Positions 32,474 through 38,578 of a stretch of 38,578 bases of DNA are shown in pieces (the first letter of the stretch is position 1; each line of letters begins with the position of its first letter). Made by a program: the position numbers and the translations under genes. The notes under the pieces were generated by a model, which saw only the letters and a program-made list of their open reading frames with translations, was not told the origin of the DNA and did not search any database. The DNA lies in assembly GCA_035286745.1 (NCBI GenBank), contig DATECU010000196.1, forward strand, positions 1 to 38,578, written 5' to 3'. The DNA is from DATECU01 sp035286745 (GTDB lineage Bacteria > Acidobacteriota > Vicinamibacteria > Fen-336).

Positions 32474-33271
32474 CTACCCCAGGAGCCCCAACAGGTTCTC
32501 GCGGCTCAGCAGCGCCGCCTCCTGGGGCCGTTCGAGGAAGGGGCGCGCATCGGCCGCAATCGCCTCCATGTCGAACGACTGCAATCGAGTCCGAACCAGA
32601 GATCGCCAGAACCGCGCGTCGCAGGCGGCCGCACCATGGGTTAGATCCAGAGCGGCCTGCAAGAGGGCCTCGTTAGGAGCAATCGGAGAAGGTTGCGATA
32701 GGTACCACAGGAGGTCGTACCAGTCCCGCCCCTTGGCATAGGGGCGACTCAGGATGGCGTGCAGCTTGCCCGCCATCAGGGACGGCAGGTCGTGGTGCTG
32801 GAGCAAGAACATCAGGTGCCGCGTCACCACCCTCCGCTCGCAGCGGGCGAAGGCGGGCGGGCGGGTGTCGACCTCGATCTTGATGGCCAGCTTCTGGGCT
32901 GGGGTCGCCGACAGGCCCGCCTCGTGCAGAATCCCAGCCAGGCGCACCCAGCCGGTGTGCACGGTCCTGCGGTCGTTCCAGGTGACCTCGGGCTGGAATC
33001 CGGCCAGCGCGAGGTGCCGCTTCACTCCGGTCATCCACTCCCTTCCCGCATAGTCCTGGCCCGACAGCAGCGAGAAGTCCAGGTCTTCAGAGAAGCGAGG
33101 GAGGTCGTAGAGGAAGCGAAGGGCGGTGCCACCCAGGAATGCCAGCGACCGAAAGGCCTCGGACTCGTGGAGCGACCTCAAGACCAGGGCCTGAAGATAC
33201 TCCCGCAGCCGGTTCAGGCTCTGCTCGGGGTCCCCCGCGGCCCGAGCTAGGGCCAGCGCCTGCTCCTTCAC
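32474..33271 (-). CDS. AbiEii/AbiGii-type nucleotidyltransferase toxin
   Basis: A 265-residue toxin-type nucleotidyltransferase. The core motif FLGGTALRFLYDLPRFSEDLDFSL (about residues 44-67) contains the GG of the substrate loop and the D-x-D metal ligands of the polymerase-beta fold. KIEVDTRPP supplies a further acidic position. LMAGKLHAILSRPYAKGRDWYDLLWYL is the conserved C-terminal family segment. It would modify a nucleic acid or nucleotide and halt growth when not neutralised. Its start overlaps the AbiEi stop (ATGA), the standard order for type IV AbiE systems. It is convergent with the histidine kinase gene. Confidence 0.88.
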   Translation of the reverse strand: MKEQALALARAAGDPEQSLNRLREYLQALVLRSLHESEAFRSLAFLGGTALRFLYDLPRFSEDLDFSLLSGQDYAGREWMTGVKRHLALAGFQPEVTWNDRRTVHTGWVRLAGILHEAGLSATPAQKLAIKIEVDTRPPAFARCERRVVTRHLMFLLQHHDLPSLMAGKLHAILSRPYAKGRDWYDLLWYLSQPSPIAPNEALLQAALDLTHGAAACDARFWRSLVRTRLQSFDMEAIAADARPFLERPQEAALLSRENLLGLLG

Positions 33272-33909
33272 AAAACGACCGTGCCCTTCTCGTCCTCGGC
33301 CGCCAGCTCGAGGAAACGACGGGCCGCTCGCTCCAGACGCGGGCTACGGAAGCGGTGCGCCCAGTCCCGGAGCCGCTCCGGACTCAGCCGGGCCCAGCTC
33401 TGGTACCGCATTCCCGCTAGGCGCTCCGGCGTCCACTCGCCCGGCGTGAGGTGCCAGTGATCCAGGAGCGCCTTCTCCGGCTCGGCGACGAAGAACTCGT
33501 GCCCCCGCTGCCGAACGCACTGGTACCCGAAGAACGCCTCTTGCTTGAGGTTGCGGTAGTCGAAGACGCCGAAGCGGTTCTCGAAGCGGCGGGGCCCCCG
33601 GGGTGTGACGCTAGTCAGCCAGACCACTCGTTCGGGAATCAGATCGTGGTAGGCCAAGGCCCACAGGCCGCTGAGACACGACGGGCGATAGAGCTGGTTG
33701 GCAAGGCTCGCCGGCGCCACCGGTGCCCGCCGGTAGGCATCGGCCAGGGCGTACATCCCACGCCGCAAGCCGAGGACCTTGCCGTCACGCATCCAGCGGG
33801 AAAGCTGGACCCGGATCGCTTCCCGCTTCTCGGTGGAGCCCTGGACCAAGAGGGGCAGGTCAAAGTACGGCACCCCCCCCACCAGACCAACCAGCGATCC
33901 GAAGTTCAT
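33268..33909 (-). CDS. AbiEi-family antitoxin/transcriptional repressor
   Basis: A 213-residue antitoxin. The N-terminal winged helix (about 1-60, VQLSRWMRDGKVLGLRRGMYAL) should bind the operator. The C-terminal domain has SCLSGLWALAYHDLIPE, VWLTSVTPRG and the family motif VAEPEKALLDHWHL. Start ATG 33909 is fixed by the toxin overlap downstream and by the promoter-like elements just upstream. It neutralises the toxin without a stable complex in studied systems and represses its own promoter through inverted repeats, one of which is visible at 33918-33935. Confidence 0.88.
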   Translation of the reverse strand: MNFGSLVGLVGGVPYFDLPLLVQGSTEKREAIRVQLSRWMRDGKVLGLRRGMYALADAYRRAPVAPASLANQLYRPSCLSGLWALAYHDLIPERVVWLTSVTPRGPRRFENRFGVFDYRNLKQEAFFGYQCVRQRGHEFFVAEPEKALLDHWHLTPGEWTPERLAGMRYQSWARLSPERLRDWAHRFRSPRLERAARRFLELAAEDEKGTVVL

Positions 33910-33915
33910 AAGCGA

Positions 33916-33943
33916 ACGATAGCAGAACTGCTATCTATCGCAA
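33916..33943 (-). promoter_or_regulatory. promoter of the AbiE module
   Basis: On the minus strand TTGCGA (33943-33938) and TATCGT (33921-33916) are 16 bases apart, each a partial match to -35 and -10. The -10 ends six bases before ATG 33909, so the message may be leaderless. The perfect inverted repeat at 33918-33935 occupies the spacer and part of the -10. Confidence 0.5.
33918..33935. promoter_or_regulatory. AbiEi operator candidate, perfect inverted repeat
   Basis: GATAGCAG AA CTGCTATC: two perfect 8-base arms with a 2-base centre, AT-richer than the surroundings, nine bases before the antitoxin start codon and inside the predicted promoter. This fits the known negative autoregulation of AbiE operons by AbiEi. 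Confidence 0.65.
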
Positions 33944-34031
33944 ACAGAACCCGTCCAGGCTCCCGCCGCCGGCGACCCTTCGGCCGCCGTCCGCCTGGGT
34001 CATCCGATGCCGTTGGCGGTCTCCCGCTGCC

Positions 34032-35375
34032 CTACGACTCCACCAGCTTGCGAATGGCCCGCTCCAGGAGGACGCCCGCCATGACCCTCCGGTAGGCGCT
34101 GGTGGAGCGGAGGTCGCTGATGGGCTTGACCTCGGCCTGGACCATCTCCCGGGCCGCCCGCAGGGCCTCGGGCCCACCCGCCAGCAGCGCCTTCTCGGCC
34201 TCGCGGGCGCGGATGGGGGTGGGCGCCACCGCGCCCAGCGCGACGCGCACCCAATCCGGCTTGCCGTCCGCAAAAGTCATGGCCACCGCCACCGAGACCT
34301 TGGAGATGGCCTGGGCCTGGCGCTGCCCCAGGCGCACGAAGGCGGCCCGCACTCCCGGCCGCTTGGGCACGCGCACCGCCACGATCAGCTCGTCGGGGGT
34401 GAGAACCGTCTGCCGCGGTCCGGTGAAGAACTCGGCGATCGGCACCTCGCGCCGGGAGGAAACCGACACCACCTCCACCAGCGCATCCGAAACGTAGAGA
34501 GGGGGCGCGGTGTCGGCGGCCGGAGAGCCGTTGGCCAGGTTGCCCCCCAGCGTGCCCTGATTGCGAATCTGCGGCCCCCCGATCAGGGCGCAAGCCTGGG
34601 CCAGAGCCGGCACATAGCGCGCGACCAGCGGCGAGGCGGCCAACTGGGCGTGGGTGGTTGCGGCGCCCAGGCGCAGGAAGGCGTTCCGCTCCTCGATCCC
34701 CTGGAGCTCGGGGACCAGGCTCAGGTCGAAGAGCGCGCTGGGGTCCACCAGGCCGTCCTTCGCCTTCACCAGGAGGTCGGTCCCCCCCGCCACCGGTCGC
34801 ACCTCGCCGGCACGCTGGATCAGCACTTCGAGCGCCTCTTCCAGCGAGCGGGGCCGGAAGTAGGGCGGGGTGGCCGGCGGCGGCGCCACCCCCACCGCCG
34901 CCCTCCGCGGCAAACCCACCGCCGCCTGCACCGCGTCGAAGATTTTGGCGTAGCCGGTGCACCGGCACAGGTTGCCGGCCAGCCCGGAGCGGATCTCTTG
35001 AGGGCTTGGGTTAGGCGTGGCCTCCAGCAGCGCCTTGCCGGCCATCACCATGCCCGGGATACAGGCCCCGCACTGCACGGCGCCCTTCTCGATGAAGGCC
35101 TCTTGCAGGGGGTGCAGGCGGTCCCCCTGGGCCAGGCCTTCCACGGTCTCCACCACCGAGCCGTCGGCCTGATAGGCCATCACCAGGCACGACGCCACCA
35201 GCTTGCCGTCCAGGATCACGCTGCACGCTCCGCACTCGCCCTTGCCGCAGCCCTCCTTGGCACCCGTCAGGCGTAGCTGGTCCCGCAGCAGGTCCAGAAG
35301 CCGCGCTCCCACCGGCACCCGCAGCTTCACCTGCTGGCGGTTCACCGAGAGCGCGACCTCGATCAGCTCAGACAC
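34032..35375 (-). CDS. molybdenum hydroxylase 2Fe-2S/FAD fused subunit
   Basis: A 447-residue electron-transfer subunit in the usual order. The 2Fe-2S domains come first (1-150): C43, C48, C51 and C63 for the plant-type cluster, and C102, C105, C137 and C139 (CGACIPG and CRCTG) for the second. The FAD domain follows (168-447) with AGGTD (196-200) and TLGGN (275-279). It passes electrons from the Mo subunit encoded just upstream to NAD or another acceptor. GTG 35375 is preferred, with GAGG about eight bases before it and only ten bases after the previous stop. The in-frame extension upstream is Arg/Cys-rich and overlaps the Mo-subunit gene. Confidence 0.9.
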   Translation of the reverse strand: MSELIEVALSVNRQQVKLRVPVGARLLDLLRDQLRLTGAKEGCGKGECGACSVILDGKLVASCLVMAYQADGSVVETVEGLAQGDRLHPLQEAFIEKGAVQCGACIPGMVMAGKALLEATPNPSPQEIRSGLAGNLCRCTGYAKIFDAVQAAVGLPRRAAVGVAPPPATPPYFRPRSLEEALEVLIQRAGEVRPVAGGTDLLVKAKDGLVDPSALFDLSLVPELQGIEERNAFLRLGAATTHAQLAASPLVARYVPALAQACALIGGPQIRNQGTLGGNLANGSPAADTAPPLYVSDALVEVVSVSSRREVPIAEFFTGPRQTVLTPDELIVAVRVPKRPGVRAAFVRLGQRQAQAISKVSVAVAMTFADGKPDWVRVALGAVAPTPIRAREAEKALLAGGPEALRAAREMVQAEVKPISDLRSTSAYRRVMAGVLLERAIRKLVES

Positions 35376-35385
35376 CAGACCGACC

Positions 35386-37566
35386 TCACTCCTGTGGCAC
35401 AAGGGCCTGCCACACCCGTTCCGGCGTGGCCGGGATCTCACGCAGCCGGGCACCGCTCCCGTGGTGAATGGCCGCCGTCACCGCCGGAGCCACCGCAATG
35501 ATGGGCGTCTCGCCCAGCCCCTTGGCACCGTAGGGGCCCCAGGAGAACTCCTCCTCCACGAACAGGGTGGTGATCTCCGGCACGTCCAGCGAGGTGGGGA
35601 TGATGTAGGTGGAGAACTGGTCGTTCAGGATGCGCCCCTCGCGGACCGCGTGCTCCTCCACCAGCGCATAACCCAGGCCCTGCACCACCCCACCCTCCAC
35701 CTGGCCCTCGGCGGTGGTGGGGTTCACGATCCGGCCCGCATCCTGGGCCGAGTAGACGGCCAGCACCCGGGTCTCGCCGGTCTCGCTGTCCACCTCCACC
35801 TCCACCACGTTGGCGGCGAAGGCGTAGCAGATGTAGGTGTCGCCCTGGCCGGTGGCCAGGTCGAAGCTGGTCTTGGGCGGGATGGCCCAGCCGTGGGCGG
35901 CCAGCCCCACCTGCCGCTGGACGCACAACGCCACAGCCTCACGCCACGGGAGCCCGCTGTCCGACATCACCGGCGTCATCACGGCCCGGATCTTCTGGGC
36001 CGCGTCGCGGATGGCGTTGCCGCTCATCACCGTGGTGCGGCTGGCCACCGTGGGCCCGCTGTCGGGAACCCGCGAGGTGTCGGCCTCCACCACCCGCACC
36101 AGCTCCACCGGACAGCCCAGGGCCTCGGCGGCGATCTGGGAGAGCACGGTCACCATGCCCTGGCCGATCTCGGTGGTGCCCACGGCGACCGTCACGCTGC
36201 CGTCAGCGGCCACCACCAGGTTGGCCCCGGCCGGGTTCAGATGCTTGCCCATGGCGCCCAGGCCGACCCCGTAGTGGCAGGCCGCGAGCCCGATGCCGCG
36301 GCGGAGGCGGCCCTGGTCGCGTGCGAACAGCTCGCGCTTGCGGCCCCACTCCGAGGCCATGGCCACGCTCTCCAGGACCTCACGAAAGCGCACGCCCTCG
36401 GTCAGCTTCTGGCCGGTGATGGTCTCGTCGCCTTCCCGGAGGGCGTTGCGGAAGCGCAGCTCCAGGGGGTCCATCTCCAGCCGCCCGCTGAGCTCGTCGA
36501 GCGCACTCTCGATGGCGAAGACCGCTTGCGGCTCCCCGAAGCCACGGAAAGCCCCACAGGGGACCTGGTGGGTACGCACCACCCGCGCGTCGACCTTGAC
36601 GTTAGGCACACGGTAGGGGCCGCAGGCGTGCACCGCCCCCCGGAACAGGACCACTGGCGACAGGGTGGCGTAGGCGCCGCCGTCCAAGAGGTAGTCGACC
36701 TCCGCCGCCAACAGGTCCCCGGCCCGGGTCGCCCCCAGCCGGACCCGCACCCGCGAGGGGTGGCGCTTGGACATCACCGCCATGTCCTCCTCGCGGCTCA
36801 GGATCAGGCGCACTGGCCGGCCGGTGGCCATGGCCAGCAGGGCGACGTGGGCTCCCGGCGCCGAGGGAGCGTCCTCCTTGCCTCCGAAGCCGCCGCCGGT
36901 CACAGTCTGAACGATGCGCACCCGGTTCAGCTCGAAGCCCAGCGCCGAGGCCACCGCCTTCTGCACGTAGAACGGGCATTGGAGCGAACCCCAAACCGTC
37001 ACCCCGCCCTGGCCGTCGGGCATGGCGATCATCCCGTTGGCCTCGATGTAGGCATGTTCCTGATAGGGCGTGCGATAGGTGGCCTCGACCATCACCACGT
37101 CGCGGCCGGAGAGCGCCACCGAAGCCTCGCCCCGGCGGATCTTCCAGTGGGCCATCACCTCGCCCACCCGAAGCGCTTCTTCCATGTCGAGCAACGCCAC
37201 CAGCGGCTCGTACTCCACGGCGATGGCCCGGAGCCCCTCGGCCAGCGCCTCCTTGGTCTCGGCCGCCACCAGGGCCACCGCCTCCCCCACGTGACGGACG
37301 AACTCGCCCGCCAGCACCGGCCAGTCGGCCTGGATCATGGGGATGAGGTTGCGCCCGGGGATCTCCTTCGCGGTCAGGACCGCCCGCACGCCGGGCACCA
37401 GCCGGGCCTTGCCGACGTCGACCTGGATGATGCGGGCGTGGGGGTGGGGCGAGCGGAGGACGCCGCCCCAAAGTGAGCCGGCGAAGGCCAGGTCCTCGAT
37501 GTAGAGGGCGCTGCCTTTGACCTTGTCGGGGGCGTCGGGACGTCGGATCCGCTGGCCGACGATCAT
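35386..37566 (-). CDS. molybdopterin-binding catalytic subunit of a xanthine-dehydrogenase-family hydroxylase
   Basis: A 726-residue catalytic subunit. GGGFGGKED (about 224-232) binds the cofactor; AFRGFGEPQ carries the conserved Arg; TTEIGQGM is the following loop; NPTTAEGQVEGG comes later; and GAKGLGE has the catalytic Glu at about 686. It belongs to the same superfamily as the protein at 3534 but to another branch, with the ordinary GLGE ending instead of VAEIP and without XdhD-type features. The substrate is open: purines, aldehydes and N-heterocycles are all possible. ATG 37566 is used; a TTG four codons earlier is also possible. It is the first gene of a two-gene operon lying between two AbiE-type loci. 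Confidence 0.88.
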   Translation of the reverse strand: MIVGQRIRRPDAPDKVKGSALYIEDLAFAGSLWGGVLRSPHPHARIIQVDVGKARLVPGVRAVLTAKEIPGRNLIPMIQADWPVLAGEFVRHVGEAVALVAAETKEALAEGLRAIAVEYEPLVALLDMEEALRVGEVMAHWKIRRGEASVALSGRDVVMVEATYRTPYQEHAYIEANGMIAMPDGQGGVTVWGSLQCPFYVQKAVASALGFELNRVRIVQTVTGGGFGGKEDAPSAPGAHVALLAMATGRPVRLILSREEDMAVMSKRHPSRVRVRLGATRAGDLLAAEVDYLLDGGAYATLSPVVLFRGAVHACGPYRVPNVKVDARVVRTHQVPCGAFRGFGEPQAVFAIESALDELSGRLEMDPLELRFRNALREGDETITGQKLTEGVRFREVLESVAMASEWGRKRELFARDQGRLRRGIGLAACHYGVGLGAMGKHLNPAGANLVVAADGSVTVAVGTTEIGQGMVTVLSQIAAEALGCPVELVRVVEADTSRVPDSGPTVASRTTVMSGNAIRDAAQKIRAVMTPVMSDSGLPWREAVALCVQRQVGLAAHGWAIPPKTSFDLATGQGDTYICYAFAANVVEVEVDSETGETRVLAVYSAQDAGRIVNPTTAEGQVEGGVVQGLGYALVEEHAVREGRILNDQFSTYIIPTSLDVPEITTLFVEEEFSWGPYGAKGLGETPIIAVAPAVTAAIHHGSGARLREIPATPERVWQALVPQE

Positions 37567-37623
37567 GATGCGCCCCAAGGATGACCGAGGCGCGGGCGCG
37601 ATTCAAGGGGCGGTGGAGGGCGC

Positions 37624-38578
37624 TCAGCCGCCGGCTTGGTGATCAGCCACGCCAAGCAACGCCCGGAGTTTCCGCTGGACCAGGGTTCGCCTGGGGCCGC
37701 TGGGGATCCTCCGCAGCCAGCGGCCCGCCTCCCGCCGGCCGAAGCGCGGCGGCAGCTCGACCTCGGGGAGCGCGGCGAAGAGGCGGCTGCGGGCAGGGGT
37801 CAAGTAGAGCAGGTCGAGCAGAGCCTTCTCGGGCCGGGCGAGCTGCACGCCGTGCACGAGCTCGAACCCCCCCGAAGAACCGAGGGGCCAACCGGTGGAT
37901 CGAGTAGTCCGCCACCTCGGTCTTGATTCGCTTGGTCCGGGCCAGGGACGCCACATAAACGACGTGAGGGACCTGGTAGGGCACGACCTGGGCCTTGTAC
38001 ACCTCGAAGGGAAGGCCCATCGCCCGCTCCAGAGCCGCAGCCAGCGTCTTGCCTTGGGCGGGCGTGAGCGGCCCTGGTGTCGCACCCGTTGTGCGCAGCA
38101 GGTAGTCGAGGTCCCAGACATCTCGAGCCTGGGTCTGCGCGCGACCCGCCAGCGCCTCGATCCTCTGTCGCAACGCGGCGCGGGCGGTGTAGTGGTTCGC
38201 GGTCGGCGCGGGCAGCCCGTAGGGCTGGACGATCTCAGGACGCACCGGCGCCAGCACGAACTCCTCGGTGGCCCCCCCGGCGGCTGAACTCCACGCGGGT
38301 GTGCAGAGGAAGGGCGCCGCCCTGCGCTTCGAGCTCGAACTTCCACCGCTCGGTCGTCTCCGTCTGTTTCGGCTTGGCGCTCCGCACCAGCCGAAGACCT
38401 TGGGCGCCGAGCATGTCCCGGAACGCCCGGAGGCCAGCAGCTTGTCCACCTTCTCCCGCAGCGAGAGGACGCTCCCTCGGACCAAGTCGAGATCCAGGTC
38501 CTCCGAGTAGCGGAGGCTCCCGAACCAGGCCCGGAGGTTGACGCCGCCCTTGACCACCCAGGACGCTCGGTCGAGTCG
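37624..38578 (-). pseudogene. broken AbiEii toxin/AbiEi antitoxin-like fusion, partial at the window edge
   Basis: Read on the minus strand from the window edge: WVVKGGVNLRAWFGSLRYSEDLDLDL is an AbiEii toxin core (GG...SEDLD). The frame then changes near 38430 (one G missing from a G run), returns near 38275 (one extra G in a G7 run) and continues with toxin-like QARDVWDLDYLLR and FEVYKAQVVPY. It passes without a stop into an AbiEi-like tail, HVVYVASLARTKRIK and YSIHRLAPRFFGG. A third shift at a G7 run (about 37868) gives FELVHGVQLARPEKALLDLLYL, the antitoxin C-terminal motif, ending at 37624. So toxin and antitoxin pieces are fused in reversed order, with three frame changes. It is either a decayed deletion product or a gene damaged by homopolymer sequencing errors. 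Confidence 0.7.

Noticed and set aside
1..38578. tRNA, rRNA or known riboswitch
   Set aside because: No cloverleaf, rRNA or recognised riboswitch core was seen in the short intergenic gaps. A covariance-model scan would be decisive; a significant hit would overturn this.

Overview
The window is very GC-rich, gene-dense DNA with short intergenic gaps and many ATGA/GTGA stop-start overlaps. The content is a Ser/Thr kinase fused to a TolB/PD40-type propeller, a DUF4337 protein, molybdenum hydroxylases, a YbhGFSR-like efflux operon and AbiE modules. It would fit an Acidobacteriota-like (or other deep, GC-rich, soil or sediment) chromosome. That assignment is inference from gene content; no rRNA or other phylogenetic marker is present.

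Layout. (1) 1-1870: end of an NmrA-like oxidoreductase, a LURP-one-like protein and a VOC protein. (2) 1989-17237: a molybdenum-hydroxylase/amidohydrolase locus. Its plus arm has a YgfM-like FAD domain fused to a 2Fe-2S domain, an XdhD-like Mo subunit, a membrane-anchored HtrA protease, an M28 peptidase and a small membrane protein. The facing minus arm runs SsnA, a beta-ureidopropionase-like nitrilase, an N-acyl-D-amino-acid-deacylase-type amidohydrolase, a short YgfK-like iron-sulfur oxidoreductase and a PLP-dependent deaminase. (3) 17238-20214: a tandem repeat, then the kinase-propeller gene. (4) 20216-27466: a self-contained efflux operon (TetR, HlyD, ABC ATPase, TolC, ABC ATPase, two ABC-2 permeases) with a recognisable promoter and operator. 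(5) 27514-28398: a DUF4337 gene and a repeat-rich spacer. (6) 28399-32466: two overlapping fold-type II PLP enzymes, divergent from a PAS histidine kinase. (7) 32474-38578: an intact AbiEi/AbiEii module, a second molybdenum hydroxylase operon of ordinary 2Fe-2S-FAD plus Mo layout, and a broken AbiEii/AbiEi-like fusion at the window edge.

How the parts work together. Region 2 resembles the enterobacterial ygeX...hyuA...ygfK-ssnA-ygfM-xdhD cluster, which recent work links to anaerobic uric acid and purine breakdown. Here the Mo hydroxylase would oxidise or interconvert a purine-like ring. SsnA would deaminate or hydrolyse it, the YgfK-like protein would supply or remove electrons, the deacylase-type amidohydrolase could replace the hydantoinase, the nitrilase would hydrolyse an N-carbamoyl product, and the PLP enzyme would deaminate the remaining amino acid. 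The enzyme families are read from sequence; the pathway is inference.

Other signals are several -10-like hexamers only 5-8 nt before start codons (possible leaderless transcripts), three families of dispersed repeats, and a truncated YgfK that lacks its central NAD(P)H/FAD module.
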